Shown here piece by piece: positions 1 to 7,518 of a stretch of 21,238 nt of DNA (position 1 is the stretch's first letter; each line of letters begins with the position of its first letter). Under the pieces are notes generated by a model, which did not search any database, was not told the origin of the DNA, and saw nothing but the letters and a program-made list of their open reading frames with translations. This DNA is from a virus, in the IMG/VR virus record IMGVR_UViG_3300028610_002058, positions 1 to 21,238 of that record; one strand, 5' to 3'. The position numbers were made by a program, and so were the translations under genes.

Positions 1-1
1 C

Positions 2-277
2 TGTTCTCTTGTACCAAAAGCGCTGTGGAGTGTGGATGGATGGTATCGGGATCCAGGCAAATGGGAAGGTTGGTATATCACCCAGCCACAAGTATTTTTT
101 GGACCTAGCTTTTATAGAAATACCGGTAAAACCGAACCAGCCACTTATAATGAATCCGTTAATTTTGAAAAGACATTTAGTGCAACGACAGATGCATATG
201 GAACACCCGGTGACCATCTTCTTCAAGATCCAGCCACTATAATTAATAACGGTATAGGAGCAAAGATAACTCCATGA
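2..277 (+). CDS. C-terminal end of a probable appendage/tail protein (5' partial)
   Basis: The frame beginning at base 2 is open from the left edge to a TGA at 275-277, giving the last 91 residues of a protein that starts outside the window. A GTG at 32 lies in this frame, but no start is needed because the frame stays open upstream. The segment is rich in Trp, Tyr, Gly and Pro (for example WYRDPGKWEGWYI), a composition usual in beta-rich phage surface or fibre proteins. The stop overlaps the ATG of the next gene (ATGA at 274-277), so the two are probably translationally coupled. I recognise no specific family; the appendage role is inferred from composition and from its place upstream of the lysis genes and portal. 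Confidence 0.75.
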   Translation, partial: CSLVPKALWSVDGWYRDPGKWEGWYITQPQVFFGPSFYRNTGKTEPATYNESVNFEKTFSATTDAYGTPGDHLLQDPATIINNGIGAKITP

Positions 278-1140
278 GTATAAGACCTTGGAATTTTCCG
301 TGTTGGCAAGATAGGGACGAAGGTCCTCCTGTAGCCCGTGGTATCCGGGGTATGGTATCTGAATGTGGCCCTGGAGCACTAAATCCTGCAGCTCAACCTT
401 TTGTTAACAATATTTGTACAATTATCTTCAGTTTTCTATTTAGAAGTGGATGGTCAGATAGTTCTGTAGCAGGTGGATTCTTTAGTATTGGGGAAGTAGG
501 AGCTTTTGGACAAAACCCACCCCTCGCTGTTTTTTACATTGACGACGGCAGTGGAAATATTGTTTTACGTATCCTCTCCCGGAATACCAATACAGGGACT
601 GAAAGATATAATTTTGATTTAGGTGACGAAGATGGGGTGAGTTGGTTAGCAGATGATAAATGGTATCAGGTAGGGCTCTGTTTGACCGCTACGGGCTTAT
701 CTTATGCTGTGAATGGTAATCCGGGGTGTACCGTCGTTAAAACGCTTGACAACCCGGGAGCTTCGGAATTCCACGAAGGATCCGAAAGGCTCTTTGTAGG
801 ATCCTCTGCCGCCACAGGTGCATCAAATCCTATTTTCATATCTTCCGGTTGGCCTACTTGTGTAGTTGGTCCTGCTGCCATGTCTGCGGTTGCTTTAGAT
901 TTCTCAGATCTTGTCACACGAAACAGAATTTGGGATTCAAATGGAGATTTTAAGAATCCCGGAGAGAATGGTTCATTGTGGTTGGGAGATACCTATTCCG
1001 CACAGAGACCATCTATTTGGTTACCCAATGGTTCTGCTCAATTTGAGAATGGTTCCTTTGGAGTAACGTGGACTACGCGTAGTGGAGGTGGATCAGGATA
1101 TGTTACAACACCTGGTTGCCTAAGGAAACAATACGAATGA
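274..1140 (+). CDS. Probable tail/appendage protein with LamG/concanavalin-like fold
   Basis: This 288-residue protein has no signal peptide or membrane segment. The middle alternates short hydrophobic strands with Gly/Asn/Asp turns, and residues about 130-148 (WYQVG, then GLSYAVNG) resemble the W-x-x-V ... v-x-v-N-G edge of LamG or concanavalin-like domains that phages use on fibres and appendages to bind glycans. The C-terminus is Gly/Ser-rich. The start is set by ATGA overlap with the upstream gene, and its own stop overlaps the ATG of the M15 peptidase gene at 1137. Seen directly: an intact frame and beta-rich composition. Inferred: a virion surface or receptor-binding role. A structural lectin-like module without binding activity is equally possible. 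Confidence 0.85.
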   Translation: MSIRPWNFPCWQDRDEGPPVARGIRGMVSECGPGALNPAAQPFVNNICTIIFSFLFRSGWSDSSVAGGFFSIGEVGAFGQNPPLAVFYIDDGSGNIVLRILSRNTNTGTERYNFDLGDEDGVSWLADDKWYQVGLCLTATGLSYAVNGNPGCTVVKTLDNPGASEFHEGSERLFVGSSAATGASNPIFISSGWPTCVVGPAAMSAVALDFSDLVTRNRIWDSNGDFKNPGENGSLWLGDTYSAQRPSIWLPNGSAQFENGSFGVTWTTRSGGGSGYVTTPGCLRKQYE

Positions 1141-1583
1141 TTACTCATAAATATGGTAAAGGATCCCGACGCTGTTTAAAAACATGTCATCCAATCCTAC
1201 AAGAAATTGCCAAGGAAGCTTTACGTATAAGTCCATATGATATTACAATTATCTATGGGTTAAGAGGAGAGGAAGAACAAACAGCCCTGTATATGTTAGG
1301 AAAGAGTAAACTACAGTATCCTCTTTCCAGACATAATCGTACGCAGGATGAAAATGTGATGCATCAATGGGAAGTCAGTGATGCTTTGGACTTCGCTCCA
1401 TACAAAGATGGGATTGATTGGGATGATGGGCTTGCTTTTGCAGTAGTAGCAGGCTGTTTTATGGGTGCTGCAGAGAATTTGGGTTATCGCCTCAGGTGGG
1501 GTGGTGACTGGGACATGGACGGACAAACAACGGACCAGACTTTTATGGATCTGGGTCATTTAGAAATTTACTGGAGAATATGA
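1137..1583 (+). CDS. M15-family metallopeptidase endolysin
   Basis: This 148-residue protein is probably the phage peptidoglycan peptidase, cutting the stem peptide as L-Ala-D-Glu or D-Ala-D-Ala type M15 enzymes do. The zinc-site pattern of M15 (VanY/T5-endolysin-like) is visible: SRH with H66, SDALDF with D85, and near the end DLGHLEI with H141 and possible catalytic D138, preceded by the usual WGGDW block at 121-125. The gap between H66 and D85 (18 residues between them) is longer than in the compact SxHxxGxAxD form. I prefer the ATG at 1137 to an in-frame TTG at 1116 because it overlaps the previous stop (ATGA) and has AAGGA about 11 nt upstream. No signal peptide is seen, so export should depend on a holin; the next gene encodes a likely one. 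Confidence 0.9.
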   Translation: MITHKYGKGSRRCLKTCHPILQEIAKEALRISPYDITIIYGLRGEEEQTALYMLGKSKLQYPLSRHNRTQDENVMHQWEVSDALDFAPYKDGIDWDDGLAFAVVAGCFMGAAENLGYRLRWGGDWDMDGQTTDQTFMDLGHLEIYWRI

Positions 1584-1584
1584 T

Positions 1585-2055
1585 ATGTGGAGTACACTCT
1601 TATCCAAGTTAGCCGGAACTCTTCCAGATTCCGTAATTGGGTATTACAAGGAAAAACGTAAACTCAAAAATGCGTTAAAGTTGGCTAAATTGGACGGCAA
1701 GATAGCCATACAGAAAGCTGCGGATGAACGAAAGGCTGCTCAGCAACACCACATACAAACTTGGGAAATGTCATACGTAAACCAACAAAGAGAATCGATT
1801 AAAGATGAGATCGTATTGGCTGTTTTCTTATGGCCCTTCGTTGGAGTATTTATTCCCGGAGTCCAGGATTATGTATTATTGGGGTTTGATTACTTGGCAA
1901 AAGTACCATATTGGTGGGTTGGTTTAGTTGTATCCATCTCTTTAGCTATTTATGGTATACGGCATCGGCAGGCCAGTAAAATACAGGCTCCTGGACTTCG
2001 TACGTCGGATACCCGCGTAGAAATATCACCTCGTTCTGTTATTCCACACGAATAA
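1585..2055 (+). CDS. Holin-like membrane protein (GTA-type 3TM holin resemblance)
   Basis: This 156-residue protein begins with a charged helical region (about 20-55, Lys/Ala/Glu-rich, coiled-coil-like). A HIQTWEMS...RESIKDEI stretch follows (57-76), then a hydrophobic segment at about 75-95 and a second at about 107-125, and a polar tail. The W-E-x ... S-x-K-D-E pattern just before the first membrane segment resembles the family known as holin of 3TMs for gene transfer agent release (PF11351). Its start lies 2 nt after the stop of the M15 peptidase gene, with GGAGA about 8 nt upstream, so both are probably made from one transcript as a lysis pair. The holin role is inferred; a spanin-like or other inner-membrane protein cannot be excluded. 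Confidence 0.85.
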   Translation: MWSTLLSKLAGTLPDSVIGYYKEKRKLKNALKLAKLDGKIAIQKAADERKAAQQHHIQTWEMSYVNQQRESIKDEIVLAVFLWPFVGVFIPGVQDYVLLGFDYLAKVPYWWVGLVVSISLAIYGIRHRQASKIQAPGLRTSDTRVEISPRSVIPHE

Positions 2056-2092
2056 CCTATATAATTCAATACATACATGGGAATAAGAATTC
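2056..2092 (+). promoter_or_regulatory. Candidate late promoter -10 element upstream of portal
   Basis: The 37-nt gap before the portal gene is AT-rich and holds a perfect TATAAT at 2060-2065. At a 16-18 nt spacing the upstream sequence is a poor -35 (TGTTAT at 2037-2042 is the 17-nt position). N4 late promoters are read by host sigma70 RNA polymerase with help from phage SSB and are weak at -35, so an isolated -10 is compatible, but chance occurrence in AT-rich DNA is also likely. The portal start has only a weak ribosome site (GGGA at about 2080). Confidence 0.25.
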
Positions 2093-4237
2093 ATGGCTGA
2101 CGAACAGATTGTTGAGACCCTTGACCGGGCAGAACTCAGAGTAAAGACTGATTGGGCAAATCCACCTAAACTGGAAGACCTCAAACAGGATTATATGGAT
2201 GCAGCAAATCATCATAATAATCATGTTACGCAGGTAAATACCTGGCTAGACAACTTGAATGTGACGGGTGCTGCTAAACCTAAATTCCGTAAAGGTCGCT
2301 CACAAATTGTACCGAAGCTCATCCGCAAACAAGCTGAATGGCGCTATGCTGCCCTGTCTGAATCTTTTCTTTCCCATGAGAATTTGTTTACTACTGAACC
2401 GGTCACTTTTGAAGATAGGGATGCCGCAGAACAAAATGGTTTAGTCATCAATAACCAATTTAATACAAAATTGGATAAAGTTGCCTTTATTGATGAGTAT
2501 GTACGAGCAGGTGTGGATGAGGGTTCCATCATAGTCCGTGTTGGTTGGGATTTTCAAGAAGAGGAAATTGAAGTAGAGAACTTGGTTCCTACTCCTATCA
2601 CTAATCAATTTCATAAAGATATGGTGGAACAAGCTGCTGGACTCATGATGCAAGATCCAGAGGGAGCATCACAACAGTTACCCCCAGAGCTATTACAGAC
2701 GGCTCAATTGTCCCTAGAAATGGGAGAATTAGTAGAACTCAAGGTGGATCCTGATGAGCCTACACGTAAAGAAAAACGTACTATTCTAAATCAACCTACG
2801 GTAGAGGTTACCGATTTTAGTTCTACTATTATCGATCCAACATGTAAAGGTATTTTGGATAATGCTGCCTTTATTATTCATAAGTTTGAAACGAGTAAGA
2901 GCGATCTAGAGAAAGATGGTCGGTATGTAAATCTTGATCATATCAACATAGAACGCAATGCCATACAAAATGCAGAGACCGATACTGAACAATCTGAAGA
3001 TACGGGCTCATTCAATTTCAAGGATAAACCTAGAAAGAAATTTGATGTATTTGAGTATTGGGGTTTTTGGGATATTGATAATACAGGGATGACCGTTGCA
3101 TTTGTCTCAGCCTGGGTTGGTGACGTAATGATTCGCTTGGAAAGATCTCCTTTCCCTGATGGAAAATTACCCTTTGTACTTATTCCGTATTTACCTAAAC
3201 GGAAGAGTGTATATGGCGAACCTGATGGCTCCTTACTTGAAGATAACCAGAAGATTGCGGGAGCCGTGACTCGCGGTATGATCGACATGATGGGTCGTTC
3301 AGCCGTTGGACAGATAGGGTATCGAAAAGATGCCCTGGATGTTACCAATCTTCGTAAATTTGAAGCCGGAACGGATTATTCTTTTAATGCCAATATTGAT
3401 CCTCAAATGGCATTTCATACTCACAAGTTCCCTGAAATACCACAATCCGCTCAATTCATGTTGCAGTTACAAAACAATGAAGCAGAATCATTAACCGGCG
3501 TAAAAGCCTTCCATGGTGGGATTAGTGGGGAAGGGTTAGGCAGGTCTGCTACTGCTGCCAGGTCCGCTATTGATGCGGCCGGTAAGAGGGAATTAGGTAT
3601 ACTCCGCAGACTCGCTAGTGGAGTAGTACAAATTGGTAGGAAAGTTATGGCGATGAATGCTGTTTTTCTATCAGAAGAAGAAATAATTCGCATAACTAAC
3701 GAAGAGTTTGTTACAATTAAGCGGGATGACCTCCAAGGTAAGGTTGATATTAAGTTAAAAATCAGTACCGCAGAGGCCGATGATACCAAGGCACAGGAGT
3801 TAGCATTTATGTTGCAAACGACTGGGCCCAACTCGGATCCAGCAGAAGTGCGGATGATCCGGGCAGAAATAGCCAAGTTACGCAAGATGCCTGAATTGGC
3901 TAAACGAATTGAAGAATTCCAACCGCAACCTGATCCGTTGGCGGTTAAGAAGGCAGAATTGGAAATTGAATTACTTGTAGCTGAGATTGATAAGACAAAA
4001 TCGGAAGCTGAAGAAAATAGAGCTGAAGCACAGTTAGACCGCTCACAAGCAAGTAAAGCTGACTCAGAAAGAGATTTGAAAGATCTGGAATTTGTTGAAA
4101 CAGAATCCGGGGTAACACAGGAAAGAGCAAAAGAAGTTGTAGGTGAACAAGCTCGTGCAAATGAGAACTTAGAAGTCACCAAAGCAATACTTTCACCAGA
4201 AAGTGGCAATACCCAATCCGGGCAACCCACTCAATGA
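2093..4237 (+). CDS. Portal protein, N4 gp59-like
   Basis: This 714-residue protein should form the dodecameric ring at the capsid vertex through which DNA is packaged and ejected. The N-terminal part strongly resembles portal proteins of N4-like phages: a K-x-R-K-G-R-S-Q-I-V-P-K-L block followed by RKQAEWRYAALSESFLS (residues about 83-99) and then FIDEYVRAGVDEG.IIVRVGW. Residues about 400-500 hold the conserved GAVTRGMIDMM and GLGRSATAARSAIDAA segments, probably the stem/wing helices. The C-terminal 110 residues (about 600-710) are highly charged and helical, predicted by eye to be coiled coil, ending in a short polar tail. It lies directly before the 123-aa gene (13 nt gap), the order seen in N4. 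Family recognition is by remembered pattern, with no alignment run. Confidence 0.95.
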   Translation: MADEQIVETLDRAELRVKTDWANPPKLEDLKQDYMDAANHHNNHVTQVNTWLDNLNVTGAAKPKFRKGRSQIVPKLIRKQAEWRYAALSESFLSHENLFTTEPVTFEDRDAAEQNGLVINNQFNTKLDKVAFIDEYVRAGVDEGSIIVRVGWDFQEEEIEVENLVPTPITNQFHKDMVEQAAGLMMQDPEGASQQLPPELLQTAQLSLEMGELVELKVDPDEPTRKEKRTILNQPTVEVTDFSSTIIDPTCKGILDNAAFIIHKFETSKSDLEKDGRYVNLDHINIERNAIQNAETDTEQSEDTGSFNFKDKPRKKFDVFEYWGFWDIDNTGMTVAFVSAWVGDVMIRLERSPFPDGKLPFVLIPYLPKRKSVYGEPDGSLLEDNQKIAGAVTRGMIDMMGRSAVGQIGYRKDALDVTNLRKFEAGTDYSFNANIDPQMAFHTHKFPEIPQSAQFMLQLQNNEAESLTGVKAFHGGISGEGLGRSATAARSAIDAAGKRELGILRRLASGVVQIGRKVMAMNAVFLSEEEIIRITNEEFVTIKRDDLQGKVDIKLKISTAEADDTKAQELAFMLQTTGPNSDPAEVRMIRAEIAKLRKMPELAKRIEEFQPQPDPLAVKKAELEIELLVAEIDKTKSEAEENRAEAQLDRSQASKADSERDLKDLEFVETESGVTQERAKEVVGEQARANENLEVTKAILSPESGNTQSGQPTQ

Positions 4238-4250
4238 GGAGTAAGTAGTA

Positions 4251-4622
4251 ATGAACGAGGTAGAACGCAATATTCAAGAAATTGAAATAACTATTGAAGA
4301 GGCTAAAGCCTGCCAAACTAGAAAGAATACACTTTTACGCTTGTATGATAATCCAGACTTTAAAGATATTATCCTGGAAGGATTTTTTAAAGAAGAAGCT
4401 GAACGTATTGTAAGTTTGCGAGGTTCTCCAAATTGTCGTATGGGTGAACAGGGTGCAATGCAATATGCCTTAGCTAATGATATAATTACCAGTATTGGCG
4501 GTTTACGACAATTTTTGATTACAATAGAAACAAGAGGTAATGCTGCAGATCAGGCTCTTGTTGCTGATGAAGAAACTCATCAACAACTTCTAAATGAACA
4601 GTTAGGCGTTTCGGAGGTGTGA
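4251..4622 (+). CDS. Small conserved N4-like protein between portal and scaffold (gp58-like)
   Basis: This 123-residue, mostly helical, acidic protein begins with a charged helix (MNEVERNIQEIEITIEEAK). NPDFKDIILEGFFKEEAERIV follows at about residues 34-54, and IGGLRQF sits near residue 84. The pattern of NPDF-x-x-x-IL-x-G-x-F, then IGGLRQ, then a DEE-containing tail is typical of the small protein following the portal in N4-like and some other podoviruses. Its function is not established; adjacency suggests a head-assembly role. GAGGAG at 4236-4241 lies 9 nt before the ATG and overlaps the portal stop, which favours coupled translation. Confidence 0.88.
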   Translation: MNEVERNIQEIEITIEEAKACQTRKNTLLRLYDNPDFKDIILEGFFKEEAERIVSLRGSPNCRMGEQGAMQYALANDIITSIGGLRQFLITIETRGNAADQALVADEETHQQLLNEQLGVSEV

Positions 4623-4623
4623 T

Positions 4624-5898
4624 ATGTCAAACGAAGACAACAATGCACCACTGAAAACAGTAGCGGAACTTACAGACGCTGAAATTATGGGTATGGATTC
4701 TCCAGAGAGTTTAATACCTCCTGAAGAAAACAAAGAAAACAAAGAAAACAAAGAAAACGAAGATAACGAAGATAACGATAATTCTGACGCTGAGGGTGAC
4801 ACCTCAGCAGATGACCAGGCTGCGGACGGCGAATCCGACGAGGGTAACGATTCAGAGAATACAGGTGGTACTGACTCTGAAGATAGTTCCTCAGAAGACC
4901 AAGGCGATGGCGCAGGTGATACCTCTACTGATAAGGATGATGGTGATGACACTGAGAGTACGGACTTAGATTCATCTGGAGATTCTTCCGAAGACGACCA
5001 ATCTTCGGATCAGGATGATTCAGACGATGATGAGGAAGATTCTGATTCAGATACCATCAATTTTGAAGTAGAGTATAAGAAGCTCATGGCTCCTTTCAGG
5101 GCTGCCAAGCGGGAAGTATCATTAAATAATATTGATGATGCCCGTCGCTTGATGCAAATGGGTGTAGATTATTCTCGGAAGATGGAGAGTATGAAACCTC
5201 ATATGCGGGTAATAAGAACCCTGGAGAAAGCCGGACTTCTTGATCCTAAAAAGATCAACTTTTTAATTGACCTGGACCGAAAGAGTCCAGAGGCGATTAA
5301 AAAGCTCCTCAAAGATGCTGACATTGATCCAATGACATTATCTAATGAGGACGACGTGGAAAACTATTCTCCCACTGACCATACTATGGGCGATAAGGAA
5401 TTAGCGGTCACGGAAGTTCTTGATAAAATTAAGGGCAATCCGTCCTTTAACAGAACCGTTGAAGTTATCACCAATGAAATGGATACGAAGAGTAGAACCA
5501 TGTTGCAAGACAATCCTGCAATTATTGCTATGATTGATGAGCACATCGACTCAGGAATCTATGATCAAGTCATGGATAGAGTCGCAAGTGAGCGAACTTT
5601 CGGGCGTCTTGTGGGCCTGTCTGATCTGAATGCCTATTACCAAATTGGCGATGCAATGCATAAAGCTAATGCCTTTAAAGGGGTAGACCAGCTTAGCAAC
5701 ACCGACAATGGAGAGGACAATCAGAACTCAGCACAGGATTCTGGATCAGATTCAGCGAAAGCTGAAAAACAGCGAAAGAATCGCAAACGTGCTGCAAGTT
5801 CTACCAAAAGTGGAATAAGCGGTGGGAAAGCGGCTCCAGATTTTTCACAGATGTCTGATGCAGAGATCGAAAAATTTGATTCGTCGACCCTAACGTAA
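4624..5898 (+). CDS. Acidic scaffold-like / prohead assembly protein (gp57-like)
   Basis: This 424-residue protein lies immediately upstream of the major capsid gene, where scaffold proteins usually sit. Residues about 35-140 are an extremely acidic, low-complexity Asp/Glu/Ser stretch opening with a tandem ENK-type repeat. Residues about 145-345 look like a folded helical region, followed by a basic patch (KAEKQRKNRKRAA, about 380-395). The same short motif occurs near both ends: LTDAEIMGMDS at 16-26 and MSDAEIEKFDS at 410-420. A basic, helical C-terminus and acidic body fit a capsid-binding scaffold, but gp57 homologues are sometimes labelled tape measure or merely structural. The start is set by a perfect GGAGGT at 4613-4618, inside the end of the previous gene, 5 nt from the ATG. 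Confidence 0.88.
   Translation: MSNEDNNAPLKTVAELTDAEIMGMDSPESLIPPEENKENKENKENEDNEDNDNSDAEGDTSADDQAADGESDEGNDSENTGGTDSEDSSSEDQGDGAGDTSTDKDDGDDTESTDLDSSGDSSEDDQSSDQDDSDDDEEDSDSDTINFEVEYKKLMAPFRAAKREVSLNNIDDARRLMQMGVDYSRKMESMKPHMRVIRTLEKAGLLDPKKINFLIDLDRKSPEAIKKLLKDADIDPMTLSNEDDVENYSPTDHTMGDKELAVTEVLDKIKGNPSFNRTVEVITNEMDTKSRTMLQDNPAIIAMIDEHIDSGIYDQVMDRVASERTFGRLVGLSDLNAYYQIGDAMHKANAFKGVDQLSNTDNGEDNQNSAQDSGSDSAKAEKQRKNRKRAASSTKSGISGGKAAPDFSQMSDAEIEKFDSSTLT
4726..4779 (+). repeat. 9-nt tandem repeat coding ENK/DNE units
   Basis: Six consecutive 9-nt units, the first three exactly GAAAACAAA and the last three diverged (GAAAACGAA, GATAACGAA, GATAACGAT), encode ENK-ENK-ENK-ENE-DNE-DND at residues 35-52 of the scaffold-like protein. 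Unit length is a multiple of three, so copy-number changes by slippage keep the frame. It opens the long acidic linker. Confidence 0.95.
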
Positions 5899-5914
5899 TG
5901 TAAACTCAAAAAAT

Positions 5915-5920
5915 AAGGAG
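5915..5920 (+). promoter_or_regulatory. Strong ribosome binding site of the major capsid gene
   Basis: AAGGAG lies 9 nt before the ATG at 5930, in a 31-nt A-rich gap. It is among the best ribosome sites in the window, as expected for the most abundant virion protein. Confidence 0.8.
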
Positions 5921-5929
5921 TGCATTATT

Positions 5930-7435
5930 ATGCCTTTTGAAAATCCTCACGGTTACGGAAATACCGCAGGAACTACATCTGATGTAGGCCCCCAAATCCG
6001 GGTCGATTTCTATCGACGGAGAGCACTTGTTGAAGCTGCCAAAGAAATGTACTTTGGACAATTGGCCAATGTGACCAATATGCCGAAGAACATGGGTAAG
6101 ACCATCAAGTTGTTCCATTACATGCCTTTGCTCGATGATCGCAACCAAAGTGATCAGGGTATCCAAGCTGATGGTGTTTCGTTAGTTGCAGATTTTGTAG
6201 TAGCTACGACCATCGTTACCCACGTTTTGAAATTGGTCGCTCCTGCGGCTGATGGTGGACGTACTTACTACTTCTGGGGTCAAGCTCAGGGTGGTAGCAT
6301 TGGTGCTGCAAAGACTGCTGCTCAAAATGTAGCTGAAGGACAGGAATTTAGCTGGTTGATTATGAACGGCTGGATCCCATCTTCTGATGCTAACTATGCT
6401 GCTGGCGTAGTTACTATTGAAGCTGCTGGTTGGACAGAAACTACAGAAACCACTGGTGACGAATTCACCGATTACGGTAATCTGTATGGTTCAAGCAAGG
6501 ACGTTGGTACTATTACGGCTAAACTGCCTGCACTCACCGAGTTTGGTGGACGTGTAAACAGGGTTGGTCATAAGCGTATCATGTTGTCAGGTACTCTTGA
6601 GAAATTCGGTTTCTTCGACGAATACACCCAGGAAAGCTTGGATTTTGATACAGATGATCAGCTTCTCAGCCACATCACCATGGAAGCCGTTAAGGGCGCC
6701 AACGAAATAACGGAAGATCAACTCCAGATCGACCTTCTGGCAGCAGCCGGCGTAATTCGTTATGCAGGTATTGCCACTAGTACGGTTTCTCTGGCGGGAT
6801 CTACCGCTGCAGCTAACTTGGAAGACGTGATCGCATACGACGACCTCGTGAAGTTGGATATCGAGCTTGATCAGAACCGGACACCAAAGAACACTCAGTT
6901 GATTTCTGGTTCACGTATGATCGACACTCGTGTCATCAATGCTGCTCGTTATGCTTACATCGGTAGCGAACTCCAACCTGCAATCATGCGGATGACTGAT
7001 TATCACAGCGACAAAGCATTTATCCCGGCAGTACAGTATGCTGACGGTGGTACGCTTGCTCGCGGTGAGTTCGGTGCCGTAGGTAATTTCCGCATTATCG
7101 TTGTGCCGGAAATGATGCATTGGGACGCTTCTGGTGCCTCAGTTGGCAATACGGCTGATGAAGTCGTTAACTGGTCAGCAGACGAATCAGGTGTCGCCAA
7201 GGTTAACGTTTACCCGTTCCTGGTTGTTGGTGACGGCTCCTTTACGACTGTAGGTTTCCAGACTGATGGGAAAACTGTAAAGTTTACCATCACTCATAAG
7301 AAGCCTGGTCGTGATACCGCTGATCGCAATGATCCGTACGGCGAGGTTGGGTTCTACTCAATCAAGTGGTACTACGGCTTCATGACTCTGCGCTCTGAAA
7401 GGATCGCTCTTCTGAAGTCGGTTGCTACTCTCTGA
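5930..7435 (+). CDS. Major capsid protein, N4 gp56-like (HK97 fold expected)
   Basis: This 501-residue protein is the main shell subunit. The block GKTIKLFHYMPLLDDRN followed by DQGI.ADG (residues about 57-82) is a hallmark of N4-like capsid proteins. Later stretches (FGGRVNRVGHKRIMLSGTLE, KFGFFDEYTQESLDFDTDD, ITEDQLQIDLLAAAGVIRYAG) also fit that family. It is about 100 residues longer than the roughly 400-residue N4 capsid protein; much of the excess may lie between about residues 85 and 175, a Gly/Ala/Thr-rich, Trp-containing stretch that could be a surface domain. Codon use looks more uniform and more GC-rich than in the neighbours, as expected for high expression. It follows the scaffold gene and is closed by a hairpin 19 nt after its stop. 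Confidence 0.96.
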   Translation: MPFENPHGYGNTAGTTSDVGPQIRVDFYRRRALVEAAKEMYFGQLANVTNMPKNMGKTIKLFHYMPLLDDRNQSDQGIQADGVSLVADFVVATTIVTHVLKLVAPAADGGRTYYFWGQAQGGSIGAAKTAAQNVAEGQEFSWLIMNGWIPSSDANYAAGVVTIEAAGWTETTETTGDEFTDYGNLYGSSKDVGTITAKLPALTEFGGRVNRVGHKRIMLSGTLEKFGFFDEYTQESLDFDTDDQLLSHITMEAVKGANEITEDQLQIDLLAAAGVIRYAGIATSTVSLAGSTAAANLEDVIAYDDLVKLDIELDQNRTPKNTQLISGSRMIDTRVINAARYAYIGSELQPAIMRMTDYHSDKAFIPAVQYADGGTLARGEFGAVGNFRIIVVPEMMHWDASGASVGNTADEVVNWSADESGVAKVNVYPFLVVGDGSFTTVGFQTDGKTVKFTITHKKPGRDTADRNDPYGEVGFYSIKWYYGFMTLRSERIALLKSVATL

Positions 7436-7453
7436 GTAATGCAACAATAACCG

Positions 7454-7479
7454 GAATCCCCACCATTTGGTGGGGATTC
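7454..7479 (+). terminator. Hairpin downstream of capsid gene (terminator or mRNA stabiliser)
   Basis: A perfect 11-bp inverted repeat, GAATCCCCACC / GGTGGGGATTC, with an ATTT loop, starts 19 nt after the capsid stop. The bases after it are TATTGACAA, so the U-tract of an intrinsic terminator is poor on this strand. It may therefore act as a partial terminator or protect the 3' end of the abundant capsid message while allowing read-through into the virion genes that follow. The reverse strand has no U-tract either. Confidence 0.7.
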
Positions 7480-7518
7480 TATTGACAATAGAATTACACT
7501 GGACTAGAGGATATTGAT

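Noticed and set aside
9-242. 77-codon frame at the left edge
   Set aside because: It overlaps the frame starting at base 2, which is open from the edge and ends in an ATGA junction with the next gene; the 77-codon product looks random.
1116-1136. TTG start seven codons upstream for the M15 peptidase
   Set aside because: The ATG at 1137 gives the ATGA overlap used by the neighbouring gene pair and is better placed relative to AAGGA; the upstream residues add nothing family-like.
3451-4230. 259-codon open frame on the minus strand inside the portal gene
   Set aside because: Ser/Ala/Asn-rich translation typical of the antisense of a Glu/Lys/Ala coding region, no ribosome site, and it lies wholly inside a well-recognised portal gene.
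4602-4952. 116-codon Ser-rich open frame on the minus strand
   Set aside because: It is the antisense of the Asp/Glu/Ser linker of the scaffold-like gene; the low-complexity composition explains the absence of stops.
5272-5290. Inverted repeat CTGGAC ... GTCCAG in the scaffold-like gene
   Set aside because: 6-bp stem with a 7-nt loop in mid-gene, no U-tract, no context suggesting function.
7482-7510. Sigma70 promoter built on TTGACA at 7482-7487
   Set aside because: At a 17-nt spacing the -10 would be TAGAGG, a poor match that overlaps the ribosome binding site of the next gene; kept only as part of the hairpin observation.
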